From positions 1-64,000 of the forward strand of contig CAYFFQ010000009.1 in the NCBI GenBank assembly GCA_964342465.1: a DNA stretch of 64,000 bases, in the 5' to 3' direction. Below, piece after piece: positions 1 to 7,988 of the stretch. Both the position numbers and the translations under genes were made by a program. Each line of letters begins with the position of its first letter. Positions within the stretch are counted from its first letter, which is position 1. Origin of the DNA: MGIIb-Q1 sp964342465. GTDB lineage: Archaea; Thermoplasmatota; Poseidoniia; Poseidoniales; Thalassarchaeaceae. The notes under the pieces were generated by a model. That model had not been told where the DNA came from, did not search any database, and saw nothing but the letters and a program-made list of their open reading frames with translations.

Positions 1-32
1 ACCGCCGATACACGGTTGTTACCCGAAGGAAC

Positions 33-536
33 ATGTTCGGGAGAGGGGGCATCATGGTCGGAACCCCACCCTATTTCATGCATGAATTGAGGAAGTTTGA
101 CAACGAGTCGGCCATCGAGCGGTCATTGGAGTTCACCAACATCGCCATCCTCAGCCATGATTTCAGAAAAGACTCCCCAGCACTAGGAGACATGAGGGGG
201 TTGATGAGGAGAGGATTCAATGTCTATCCGGTAAACTCGGAACTGGCTGTAAGGGGGTTCAAAATCCATGGAGTTGAAGTGGCTGAATGTGTTGCTGACC
301 TCGACGATGAGATACAGGTGGTGGTCGTCCATTTGGACTCGGAATGGGTCTATGATGTACTCGCCGACCTCTCTCACCGCACAGAGTTGTGGGCCGATGT
401 CAGGACTCTCTGGCTTGAGCCAGGGGTGCAGATGAGCGATGAGTTGTTGTCCGACGCCCACGATTTCGGCTGGATGGTGGTCCAGAACCGGTGCATCCTC
501 TCTGAAGTGATGGAACGCAACATCTCACATGACTGA
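33..536 (+). CDS. CoA-binding domain protein (YccU/CoA_binding_2-like)
   Basis: A single Rossmann-like domain of the CoA_binding_2 type. What is seen: an N-terminal strand (IAILSHDFRKDS), then 'GFNVYPVNSE', then a 'LWLEPGVQ' strand and a C-terminal 'GWMVVQNRCI' element, in the order known from YccU-like proteins (IAVVG..., YPVNP, VWLQxGV, vMDRCxxxE). About 167 residues is slightly long because of the N-terminal tail. ATG codons at 33, 54 and 78 are possible starts; 33 follows a purine-rich 'gaagga'. The family is thought to bind CoA or acyl-CoA but its role is unknown. The next gene's long frame overlaps its end, though the preferred start of that gene lies beyond it. The neighbourhood is rich in CoA-ester enzymes. 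Confidence 0.8.
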   Translation: MFGRGGIMVGTPPYFMHELRKFDNESAIERSLEFTNIAILSHDFRKDSPALGDMRGLMRRGFNVYPVNSELAVRGFKIHGVEVAECVADLDDEIQVVVVHLDSEWVYDVLADLSHRTELWADVRTLWLEPGVQMSDELLSDAHDFGWMVVQNRCILSEVMERNISHD

Positions 537-606
537 ATTGGGATTCGACCCGAATATGTTCGGGAACAATAATCAACACCTACCCCCACTCCGCTCTTGC
601 AGGGGG

Positions 607-1248
607 ATGAATAGGGTGGCTTGGTTGAGGAGAGATATTCTGCTTTCGGTGTTGTTGGGGTTATCTCTTTTCGCTGGCGCTGCTGTGGTCGCTGAGTCCG
701 ATGGCATCAGCGGCACAACCGTGGCCAGCGGCTGTGTCTGTCACGGAGGTGGCACTGCATCCGATGATGTAACCGTCACTCTCGAAGGCCTTCCTCTAGA
801 ATACGCTGCCGAACAGACCTACACACTGACACTGACTATCATTGGCGGGCCGGCCGAGGCCGGCAGCAACAGTGGTGGATTCAATCTCGATGCTTCGGCT
901 GGAACTCTGCTTCCAATCGATTCATCGACCCAGACCGAGTCAGAGCAGTTGACCCACACCAGTGACGGCAACGATGTTCGCACTTGGCAATTCACTTGGG
1001 TCGCACCGAAATTCGGCTCTGTCACCTTCACCGGCTATGGAAACGCAGTCGATGGTGACGGCGTAGCCGGAGCGGGCGATACTTGGAACTCATTCTCCAC
1101 CACAGTCGCCGGCCCACCAGCACCATCCGAGCCGGTGGGATTCTATTCGGCCGGTGACGAACTGCCAGACTATTCATTCTACATGATTCTGGGAATGGTG
1201 GCGATGACTGTCATCGTCATACTTCAAAGAAGGTCAGACAGGCTATGA
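607..1248 (+). CDS. secreted choice-of-anchor V (Reeler-like) domain protein
   Basis: Predicted exported, membrane-anchored protein of about 213 residues. The ATG at 607 gives a good signal peptide (RR near residue 9, then a hydrophobic stretch ending about residue 30); the longer frame from 529 would bury it. After the signal comes a 'SGCVCHGGG' motif and a beta-rich domain with 'EAGSNSGGFNLDASAG' and a tryptophan pair ('TWQFTWVAP'), the pattern of choice-of-anchor V/Reelin-like domains. A C-terminal hydrophobic segment (about residues 187-205) is followed by basic residues, so the protein is probably tethered outside the membrane. The Cys-x-Cys-His motif is not a cytochrome c CxxCH. Ligand unknown. 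Confidence 0.75.
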   Translation: MNRVAWLRRDILLSVLLGLSLFAGAAVVAESDGISGTTVASGCVCHGGGTASDDVTVTLEGLPLEYAAEQTYTLTLTIIGGPAEAGSNSGGFNLDASAGTLLPIDSSTQTESEQLTHTSDGNDVRTWQFTWVAPKFGSVTFTGYGNAVDGDGVAGAGDTWNSFSTTVAGPPAPSEPVGFYSAGDELPDYSFYMILGMVAMTVIVILQRRSDRL

Positions 1249-1266
1249 TTTTAGTGGGCGAGAGAG

Positions 1267-1959
1267 ATGAAAGAGAAGAACAGAGGGTCGGTATCGGCGC
1301 AGAGATTGTTGATTCAGATACGCCTACCTGAACACCACTGGGCGGGAATCGTCACTCGTGCTCACCCCCACTTAGTTCTCAGAGTCGTCGAACACATGCC
1401 CCTCCCAAAGGGTCAGGGGAGTGCGATGGTGGAGATAGTCGGGGTGGACGCACAGTCCATCCGCGAAACATTGAACGAAATGGATGGTGTCTCCGAATAC
1501 ACCATACTTGAAGAGTTCGACACTGGAATCGAAGCACTCCTCCACATCGGCAAGGGTGGTGGCGGTTTCCTCCGCCCGTTGATGGAATCGGAAGCGGTCC
1601 CCAAGACACCGTTTGAAGTTAGAGATGGTTGGGTTGAGTGGAACCTTGTGATTGACCAAGCTCACGCAAGGGTGCTGGTTTCCAAACTCAAGGAAGACAA
1701 CATCACCCACCGTATTCTCGGCTTCGGCCACACGACCAACCGCAGATTGCTCACCGTGCGCCAGCGGGAGGTGTTTGACCAGGCCGTTCTAGAAGGGTAT
1801 TATGACACCCCAAGAAGAATAACCCTGACCGACCTAGCGAAGAAACTGGGAGTATCCAAGTCCACTCTCTGCGAGATGATCCATCTCATCGAGAAACACA
1901 TCATCGAGGAGTTTGCAGACACCATTCGGCATCAAAGCCCTAAGGAAGAACTGCATTGA
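1267..1959 (+). CDS. HTH_10 family (bacterio-opsin activator type) transcriptional regulator
   Basis: About 230 residues. The last ~60 residues form the archaeal HTH_10 domain: 'LTVRQREVFDQAVLEGYYDTP', then 'ITLTDLAKKLGVSKSTL' as the recognition helix region, ending in a helix with 'LIEKHIIEEF'. The N-terminal ~160 residues are an unassigned sensor-like region with no obvious transmembrane segment. This family regulates adjacent catabolic or energy genes in archaea. It lies about 65 bp before the diiron oxygenase gene on the same strand, so control of the downstream catabolic genes is a reasonable inference. The effector is unknown. Confidence 0.85.
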   Translation: MKEKNRGSVSAQRLLIQIRLPEHHWAGIVTRAHPHLVLRVVEHMPLPKGQGSAMVEIVGVDAQSIRETLNEMDGVSEYTILEEFDTGIEALLHIGKGGGGFLRPLMESEAVPKTPFEVRDGWVEWNLVIDQAHARVLVSKLKEDNITHRILGFGHTTNRRLLTVRQREVFDQAVLEGYYDTPRRITLTDLAKKLGVSKSTLCEMIHLIEKHIIEEFADTIRHQSPKEELH

Positions 1960-2025
1960 GTGGAAACCATCGGTGCAATTGACCTGTTTGCATGGATTGA
2001 AAACTAAGAGGGGAGACGAAAAGAC

Positions 2026-3186
2026 ATGAGTCCAACAGAAGTGATAGAGCAGTATGAACCGGCGTTCCAATCGTGGATAGACCAGTTTGGAGAGTGGCAG
2101 ACGAGAATCGGATTTGACCCTGCGTGGCTCGGAGACTACAGATTCGAAGTAAAATTTGACTGGGACAGTGCCGGAGAGACCATTGAGTTCGGTGATTTTG
2201 AGGGAATGCCAAAGTGGGAGCGAAGAATGCAGATTCCCCAACAGAACATCAGGGATGCAATTATCGGAATGCTCAGTGTTCAGGGTGACACCGAATTCGG
2301 CAGTGTAGAGCAGCAGTGGCATCTGTTGGACAGCGCACCAACCGAATACGACCGCAAGTCAGCATTGAGAGTGATGTGCGAGGAGCAGCGTCACGGCTGG
2401 CAGATGGCCTACATCCTCTGCAAGTACTTCGGTGAAGCAGGAGGCAAGGAGGCGCAGAAACTACTCGAACGCAATTCCTCATCAAATCCGATTCGCGCCG
2501 AGGCTGACCGCCCCCGCCTTCTCGGTTCTTTCAACGAACCGATTGAAAACTGGATTGACTTCTTCTGCTTCACCCACTTCATCGACAGAGATGGCAAATA
2601 CCAGTTGAAGATGCTGAGTACTTCATCCTTCAAGCCACTCGCCGCCAGCATGGGACCGATGCTTAAAGAGGAATCTTTCCATCTTGGAACGGGAGCGAAC
2701 GGCCTGCGCCGTATCGTCAAGCAGGGAGTCATCCCCATGGCTCTGCTGCAGAAATACATCAACAAATGGGTCTCGACCGGCCTCGACCTCTTCGGCGTCG
2801 ACGAATCGACCTCTGCACAATGGGCCTATGTCTACGGCATCAAAGGCCGCTTCGATGAGCGTGAGTCAGCCGAACCAGCAGACCGTGACCACCTCAACGA
2901 AGCGAGTCGCAACCTCTACTGGGAGGAGTTGAAGGCTGAAATGGTTCGTATCAACAAAGGCAGAACGGAAGGTGAGACAGAACTATACATCCCTTCCGAC
3001 AGATTCCACCGCTCAGTCGGTAAGTATGTCGATCTGCGAACCACCACCACCGGCGAACCATTTGATGGCGATGATGCAGCTTGGGAGCAGTACCTCAATG
3101 ACAACCTCCCGAACGACGAAGACAAGGCCCTGCTGGATACTCTGTTCAAGAAGGAATGGATCCAGTACCGCGAGTGGAAGGACTGA
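2026..3186 (+). CDS. BoxB/PaaA-type diiron oxygenase component (benzoyl-CoA or phenylacetyl-CoA epoxidase-like)
   Basis: A 386-residue soluble ferritin-like protein resembling BoxB (benzoyl-CoA 2,3-epoxidase subunit B) and, more distantly, PaaA. Visible family features are 'QGDTEFGSVEQQ' at about 87-97, the iron-ligand helix 'CEEQRHGWQM' (E120, H123) at about 118-127, 'FFCFTHFIDRDGKYQLK' at about 179-195, and a second ligand helix 'LKEESFHLG' (E215/E216, H219). BoxB is usually about 470 residues and PaaA about 310, so this is intermediate. Known relatives use O2 and reduced flavoprotein to epoxidise an aromatic ring on a CoA thioester. An unknown gene follows after 12 bp and crotonase, hydroxyacyl-CoA and aldehyde dehydrogenases lie nearby. 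No BoxA-like reductase or PaaB/C/D/E is in the window. The substrate is inference. Confidence 0.8.
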   Translation: MSPTEVIEQYEPAFQSWIDQFGEWQTRIGFDPAWLGDYRFEVKFDWDSAGETIEFGDFEGMPKWERRMQIPQQNIRDAIIGMLSVQGDTEFGSVEQQWHLLDSAPTEYDRKSALRVMCEEQRHGWQMAYILCKYFGEAGGKEAQKLLERNSSSNPIRAEADRPRLLGSFNEPIENWIDFFCFTHFIDRDGKYQLKMLSTSSFKPLAASMGPMLKEESFHLGTGANGLRRIVKQGVIPMALLQKYINKWVSTGLDLFGVDESTSAQWAYVYGIKGRFDERESAEPADRDHLNEASRNLYWEELKAEMVRINKGRTEGETELYIPSDRFHRSVGKYVDLRTTTTGEPFDGDDAAWEQYLNDNLPNDEDKALLDTLFKKEWIQYREWKD

Positions 3187-3198
3187 GACCTATACTGG

Positions 3199-3798
3199 GT
3201 GGTATGGGTGCAGGCATATTCCCTGCTCAATCTCGACCGCGAGAAGTTGAAGCCATTCTATGCGCGAGTGCCGGAACTCTTCGCCGCCCACCATCTCCAT
3301 GAGAGCCAATCACCCGAAGTCTATGAGGAACTGCTCTACCGCGTCTATCGCCCCTACACGGGAAACATGTTGGACATGATAGACGATTGGATGGGGCATG
3401 GACACCGCACTTGGAGAAAGGATGTGGAGCGAGAGGTGATGCTCTTCCTCTATGCTGTGCGCTACCCCGACACACTATTGTTTGAGAGTCTCACAAGGGA
3501 GGCGCGTAGTGACCTCGCAAGATTGTCAGGGTACCTCCATTTTGTCCACCACACCTACACCATCTGGGATGATGACACTCGCAGGGGTCTCGCGCGGTTG
3601 GGGTTTGACATTCCCGACTGTGATGTTGCTGACCCGTTCATCTATGGCGCCTATGTCGCCACCATTGAGTTGGTGAAGGAGTTAGCACCGTTCACTTGTT
3701 TCTTGGAACACGATGTGCCGCGGCAGCGGCTCTTTCAGTCGGCCCTCGCTGCATACGGAAGAGAGTGGGACAACAGACCTGATTCTTCTTCCAAATGA
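3199..3798 (+). CDS. hypothetical protein coupled to the diiron oxygenase
   Basis: A 199-residue, apparently all-helical protein that I do not recognise. It starts at GTG (3199; a second in-frame GTG is at 3208) only 12 bp after the oxygenase stop, so co-transcription is likely. It is rich in aromatic and acidic residues ('YEELLYRVYRPYTGNM', 'LHFVHHTYTIWDDD'), with no membrane segment and no clear metal-binding pair. Codon use resembles its neighbours. Its position invites the idea of a small accessory subunit, as PaaC/PaaB are for PaaA, but sequence similarity to those is not evident by eye. Confidence 0.6.
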   Translation: MVWVQAYSLLNLDREKLKPFYARVPELFAAHHLHESQSPEVYEELLYRVYRPYTGNMLDMIDDWMGHGHRTWRKDVEREVMLFLYAVRYPDTLLFESLTREARSDLARLSGYLHFVHHTYTIWDDDTRRGLARLGFDIPDCDVADPFIYGAYVATIELVKELAPFTCFLEHDVPRQRLFQSALAAYGREWDNRPDSSSK

Positions 3799-4169
3799 CC
3801 AGCCACCTCACCGATATGCCGAGTCATCCGGCTTGATGCAAGAATGCCTCCACAATGCTGTGCCACATCGTTCTCTGCTTGTACACCCGACACGAAATTG
3901 GTTCTCCCCTACCCTCGACCCACCACAGGTCACCTCAACCACCCCTCGGTCACCTTGACCCCACACAGGTCACCTCGACCCCACACAGGTCACCTCGACC
4001 ACCCCCTCCCGCGCACCCTTCCCTTTTCGTGATAGGGAGTGTGATTACGCCGGAATGAGGGTGAACATCGGAATCGGCCATATCGGCGTTCAGAGGGGGT
4101 CTGGCCACTACGAAGGGAGGCAGGCCGAAGTTCGGAATCGTAAAGGAGACGGCACCCGTCAGGTTGCTC
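3799..4169. other. intergenic stretch with no gene
   Basis: A 371-bp stretch between the unknown gene and the hydroxyacyl-CoA dehydrogenase. It holds the 20-bp tandem repeat described separately. Short frames here are low-complexity products of that repeat. I see no RNA gene. Confidence 0.5.
3911..4000. repeat. 20-bp tandem repeat, about 4.5 units
   Basis: Units end at 3920, 3940, 3960, 3980 and 4000, with consensus close to 'ccacacaggtcacctcgacc'. The last two units are identical and the earlier ones diverge. It is strongly strand-asymmetric (C-rich on the plus strand) and lies between genes. Confidence 0.9.
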
Positions 4170-5060
4170 ATGCACATCGAACGGGTCGCGGTCATCGGCG
4201 CAGGGACGATGGGGGCTGGAATCGCTCAGGTCTGTGCTCAGGTCGGTTGGCATACGAGCCTCTATGACGCCTACCCTGAAGGTCTGACTGCGGGCATGGA
4301 AAGAATTGACTCGTTCTGGGAAAAGGGCATCGCTAGGGGGAAGACCACTCTTGAGGAGAAGGTTAGTTGGGCCGCAAATCTATCCCCTACGGAGAACTTC
4401 GAACAAGCGGTCAGCGATGCTGACCTCATCATCGAAGCAGTTCCCGAAATCAAGGAACTGAAATCCCGTATTTTCTCCGACCTCTCGCGGCTGGCCCCCC
4501 CTCACGCAATCCTCGGGAGCAACACCTCTGGACTGTCAATAGGTGAAATCGCCGCCGCCACCACTTGCCCGGAAAGAGTGATAGGAATGCATTTCTTCAA
4601 CCCAGTTCCAATCATGAAACTTCTCGAACTTGTACGACATGATACGGTCAGTGAGGGAACAATCGCTTCAGCGCAGGCGATTGGAGAGGCTATGGGAAAG
4701 GCAACCATAGTGGTCAAGGATGTCCCCGGATTCGCAACCTCACGGCTCGGAGTGGTGCTCGGAAATGAGGCGGTGAAGATGCTCGCCGATGGTGTCGCCT
4801 CGGCCGCTGACATCGACACCGCCATGAGGCTCGGCTACCGTCATCCAATGGGACCACTCGAACTGACCGACCTCGTCGGCTTGGATGTCAGGTGCGATAT
4901 TCTCAACAACCTCGCAGATGCGTTCGGAGATGAGTCATATCGACCTCACCCCTTACTCCAGAAATTGGTGGAGAGGGGCGAGGTCGGCAAGAAGAGCGGG
5001 AAGGGCTTCTACGACTGGACGAGAGGAGAGAGGGGCGAAAGGGATGTCGTGGGAGAATAA
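4170..5060 (+). CDS. 3-hydroxyacyl-CoA dehydrogenase (Hbd/PaaH-like)
   Basis: NAD-dependent oxidation of 3-hydroxyacyl-CoA to 3-oxoacyl-CoA. The single-domain protein of about 296 residues has the usual length. It shows the N-terminal Rossmann motif 'VIGAGTMGAGIAQ', the 'LGSNTSGLSIGEIA' active-site Ser/Asn segment, the catalytic His in 'GMHFFNPVPIMKLLE', and the C-terminal dimerisation domain 'GYRHPMGPLELTDLVGLD' ending in 'GKGFYDW'. The ATG at 4170 is preferred over TTG at 4164. It could act in ordinary beta-oxidation or as the PaaH step after ring cleavage. The last ~12 codons lie in a stretch nearly duplicated at the start of the next gene, so the C-terminal tail may be a late addition. 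Confidence 0.93.
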   Translation: MHIERVAVIGAGTMGAGIAQVCAQVGWHTSLYDAYPEGLTAGMERIDSFWEKGIARGKTTLEEKVSWAANLSPTENFEQAVSDADLIIEAVPEIKELKSRIFSDLSRLAPPHAILGSNTSGLSIGEIAAATTCPERVIGMHFFNPVPIMKLLELVRHDTVSEGTIASAQAIGEAMGKATIVVKDVPGFATSRLGVVLGNEAVKMLADGVASAADIDTAMRLGYRHPMGPLELTDLVGLDVRCDILNNLADAFGDESYRPHPLLQKLVERGEVGKKSGKGFYDWTRGERGERDVVGE

Positions 5061-5133
5061 CCTTTCCCGCTTCTGAGGACAGAAAAGAGGTGAGGTGGGC
5101 GAAGGGGATGTCGCGAGAGAAGAACCTTTACCT
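5035..5133 (+). repeat. imperfect direct repeat joining the end of one gene to the start of the next
   Basis: About 34 bp at 5035-5068 recur at 5099-5132 with roughly 29 matches (shared core 'atgtcg..g.gagaa.aacctt'). The first copy encodes the end of the hydroxyacyl-CoA dehydrogenase and the second carries the ATG (5108) and first codons of the next gene. This looks like a small local duplication. Confidence 0.75.
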
Positions 5134-5437
5134 CTGGTCACTGCTCGTTGAGGAGGTGAAGAAAGGGTCGCACAACTTGCCGGTGAAGCGGGATGAGATG
5201 GGTGATTTCCGTCTCACTCGTGAGGATGGCCGGTCCTTCTGCAATGTCGTCGTTTTTGGGGGGCATGTGAGTGTCTTCCTCATCGCCACTGCCTACATTC
5301 CCGACCTGACCCCACCAGACCTATTGGCTCGGAAAACGGGTCGGGTGACATTCCAGTTCAAGGATGAAGATGACCCTCTCATCAGCAGGTTGGGGGAATT
5401 GGTCGAGAGATGTCACGCGGCGCGTTGGCATTACTGA
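5108..5437 (+). CDS. hypothetical protein
   Basis: About 109 residues from the ATG at 5108; GTG at 5090 would add six residues. I do not recognise a family. The sequence has an amphipathic start ('LYLWSLLVEEVKK'), a central beta-rich part ('CNVVVFGGHVSVFLIATAYIP') and a helical end ('LISRLGELVERCHAARW'). No membrane helix or cofactor motif is evident. It follows the dehydrogenase after 47 bp on the same strand. Its first codons lie in the small duplication. Confidence 0.5.
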   Translation: MSREKNLYLWSLLVEEVKKGSHNLPVKRDEMGDFRLTREDGRSFCNVVVFGGHVSVFLIATAYIPDLTPPDLLARKTGRVTFQFKDEDDPLISRLGELVERCHAARWHY

Positions 5438-5667
5438 TAATTTCAAGAATTGGTACGAGTCTCGGCTGTTGACTGCAATCTTACAGAACTTGGCGCGGCG
5501 GGTACACCTCGGCATCACCACACTTTGGGGCGGAGGGGTAGTTCATCGTACAAACGACGGAGGTTGCCCATGTTAAAGCAACCATCACCACACCTTAGGG
5601 TGAGAAGCGACACATCCCTAATGAAGTACGGGTTTAATGTAATCATTCGAGGCTCAGTTCTCGTTCA

Positions 5668-6450
5668 TCATTCAAAGCGCGGTTTTCTCTTTTCGAGGAA
5701 TGCGTCAACACCCTCCGAAAAATCGTCAGTAAGACTTGCGGAGATGATTCCCCTCTGTTCAAGTAGGAGTTGAGTGGCGAAGTCATTGGTTGACTGTGCA
5801 TCGAGCAGCCGCTTGGTTCCTTCTTTGCTCGCCTTCGCCCACCGCCCCCACTCAGCAGCCACTTCTGTGGCCCTTTCAATCAGGTTCTCCGTAGCCACCA
5901 CCTCATCGACTGCACCGGCGGCCAGCGCCTCTTCCGCCGACCAGTTCTCATTGTTGAAGAAGAAGCGGCGGGCGGCGGGTTCTCCGACCAATCTCGGGAG
6001 CAACCAAGTCGTGCCGCCATCCGGACTGAGGCCGAGAGAGAAGAAGGCTGCTGCGATTTTGGTTTCAGGAACAGCGATTCGATAATCAGCAGCCAGTGCG
6101 AGGCCAAGACCTCCTCCTGCGGCTGCACCATTCATCGCCGCCACATAAATTGTATCAGATTGCCTCAGAGAGATGAGGAGCGGGTGGAGAATGTCGGTCA
6201 ATCCCTGCACAAGTTGTTCAATGCTGCCCTCATCATAGCAGGAGCGAAACTCGTTGATGTCTGCTCCGGCACAGAAGAAGCGCCCGCTTCCGGTCAGAAC
6301 GAAGGCACTTACCTCGTCATCATCCATCAGATCATGAAGTTTGGATGAGACTTCTGTCATCGTCTCGATGCTGAAGGCATTCTCTGCCGATTCAGCGGTC
6401 AATCGGACGAGCGCCACACCCGATGAATCCACATCCACAACAACTGCCAT
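5668..6450 (-). CDS. enoyl-CoA hydratase/isomerase family protein (PaaG-like)
   Basis: Crotonase-fold enzyme of about 260 residues. The oxyanion-hole segments are visible as 'FFCAGADINEF' and 'AAMNGAAAGGGLGLALAADYRIA', followed by 'FFSLGLSPDGGTTWLLPRLVG', which closely resembles PaaG (epoxyphenylacetyl-CoA isomerase, 'GLIPDCGGTWLLPR'). The C-terminal part 'FSEGVDAFLEKRKPRF' is typical. The ATG at 6450 is chosen because it gives the usual 'MAVVVDVDSSGVALVRL' start; upstream extension is unsupported. It is transcribed opposite to its neighbours and diverges from the aldehyde dehydrogenase. The D-G-G in place of P-G-G, as in PaaG, favours isomerase over simple hydratase activity, but this is an inference. 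Confidence 0.88.
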   Translation of the reverse strand: MAVVVDVDSSGVALVRLTAESAENAFSIETMTEVSSKLHDLMDDDEVSAFVLTGSGRFFCAGADINEFRSCYDEGSIEQLVQGLTDILHPLLISLRQSDTIYVAAMNGAAAGGGLGLALAADYRIAVPETKIAAAFFSLGLSPDGGTTWLLPRLVGEPAARRFFFNNENWSAEEALAAGAVDEVVATENLIERATEVAAEWGRWAKASKEGTKRLLDAQSTNDFATQLLLEQRGIISASLTDDFSEGVDAFLEKRKPRFE

Positions 6451-6519
6451 GATAGGGCGACGGGCCAACCTCTTTTCAAATACATGAATCCAAAAAGGGC
6501 GACTCTCTGCCGCCATTCA

Positions 6520-7935
6520 ATGAAGCGTGAACATCTCTACATAGACGGCGAGTGGGTCGCCCCCGAGAGCGATGAATCCATCGAGGTGGTCAATCCCGCC
6601 ACAGAAGCCGTCATCGGTTCAGTTCCGGCTGGAAGTCAGGCCGATATCGATGCCGCTGTCGCCGCCGCAGCAGCGGCTTTCCCCTCATGGTCACAATCCT
6701 CCGTCGATGAGCGAATGGGGTATCTCAACCATATCTCCACTGCCCTGAAGGAGAGAGGGGAGGAATTGGCACAACTCATCACCGCCGAGGTCGGTACACC
6801 CATCGGGTACAGCAGAATGGCGATGGTCGGAACTCCGAGAGTGGTGGCGCGGTCCTATGCCAAGGTTCTCGAGAATTATCAGTGGGAGGAGGAGGTCCGA
6901 AACTCCCTGGTGGTGAAGGAGCCTGTGGGAGTCTGCGCTTTCATCACTCCGTGGAACTTCCCCCTCCATCAGATTATCGGGAAGGTCGCCCCAGCTCTTG
7001 CTGCTGGCTGTACGATGGTTCTCAAACCGAGCAAAGAAGCGCCACTGAACGCATTCGTTCTAGCCGAAATCATCGATGATATGGGGCTTCCCGCTGGCGT
7101 CTTCAACCTCGTCAGTGGACACGGCTCGGAAGTCGGTGAGTATCTCTCTGGCCACCCTTCCGTCGACATGGTATCATTCACCGGTTCGACATCTGCCGGC
7201 GTCAGAGTCTCCAAGGCCGCGGCGCCGACTGTCAAGCGAGTGACTCTTGAATTGGGTGGCAAGAGCGCCAATGTCATATTGGATGATGCTGAGGTGGTGA
7301 GGGCGGCTAAATCGGCTGTTGGAGCATGTTTTGCCAATTCCGGCCAGACCTGCTCAGCACTCACTAGGCTAATCATTCCTGAGAAGAATAAGGAAGAAAT
7401 CGTCGAAATCGTAGCCGCAAGAGTGGACGGATTCACTACTGGCGACCCGCTTGATGAATCCATTCGCTGCGGCCCCTTGGCCTCAGCCCGCCAACAACAG
7501 AGTGTGACGGAGTTCATCGCCAGCGGCATTGATGAGGGAGCGACTCTGCTCGCCGGCGGTCTCGGAATGCCTGACGGCGTTGATGGTGGATTCTATGTCA
7601 AGCCGACTGCCTTCTGTGATGTTACTCCAGAGATGAGAATCTGGAAGGAGGAGGTGTTCGGGCCACTCCTTACCATCATCACCTACGCCACCGAAGAGGA
7701 GGCTCTCACTCTTGCCAACGACTCCGAGTATGGGTTGTCCGGTGGAGTTTGGTCGGGTGATGAAGAGCGCGCCCTGAGGTTTGCTCGCGGCATGCGCACC
7801 GGTCAAGTGAGTATCAACGGTGGGCCATTCAACATCTCAGCCCCCTTCGGTGGCTACAAGATGTCTGGCAACGGGAGGGAACTTGGCGTGCACGGGTTGG
7901 ACGAATTTCTTGAACTGAAAGCCATTCAACGGTGA
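6520..7935 (+). CDS. NAD(P)-dependent aldehyde dehydrogenase
   Basis: ALDH superfamily, 471 residues from the ATG at 6520, oxidising an aldehyde to the acid. Motifs in order are 'FITPWNFPLHQIIGKVAPAL', 'LKPSKEAPLNAFVLAEI', 'FTGSTSAGVRVSKAA', the general base in 'VTLELGGKSANVI', the nucleophile Cys in 'NSGQTCSA', 'KEEVFGPLLTII' and 'PFGGYKMSGNGRELG'. Length and motifs are complete. It diverges from the PaaG-like gene with about 70 bp between the starts. Possible roles are BoxD/PaaZ-like semialdehyde oxidation, fatty-aldehyde oxidation after AlkB, or oxidation of the aldehyde made by the lysine 6-aminotransferase at 23.8 kb. The sequence does not decide. Confidence 0.93.
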   Translation: MKREHLYIDGEWVAPESDESIEVVNPATEAVIGSVPAGSQADIDAAVAAAAAAFPSWSQSSVDERMGYLNHISTALKERGEELAQLITAEVGTPIGYSRMAMVGTPRVVARSYAKVLENYQWEEEVRNSLVVKEPVGVCAFITPWNFPLHQIIGKVAPALAAGCTMVLKPSKEAPLNAFVLAEIIDDMGLPAGVFNLVSGHGSEVGEYLSGHPSVDMVSFTGSTSAGVRVSKAAAPTVKRVTLELGGKSANVILDDAEVVRAAKSAVGACFANSGQTCSALTRLIIPEKNKEEIVEIVAARVDGFTTGDPLDESIRCGPLASARQQQSVTEFIASGIDEGATLLAGGLGMPDGVDGGFYVKPTAFCDVTPEMRIWKEEVFGPLLTIITYATEEEALTLANDSEYGLSGGVWSGDEERALRFARGMRTGQVSINGGPFNISAPFGGYKMSGNGRELGVHGLDEFLELKAIQR

Positions 7936-7975
7936 AGCGAAAAGCGTCATTAGCCACACCGATTCTCGGCAATCA

Positions 7976-7981
7976 GGAGGT
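7976..7981 (+). promoter_or_regulatory. ribosome-binding site deciding a GTG start
   Basis: The string aggagg ends 7 bp before GTG 7989. An in-frame stop at 7986 rules out any earlier start. Confidence 0.75.
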
Positions 7982-7988
7982 TGAGTGA

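Noticed and set aside
640..760. Cytochrome c heme motif in the secreted protein
   Set aside because: The motif is C-x-C-H, not C-x-x-C-H; it is characteristic of the choice-of-anchor V domain.
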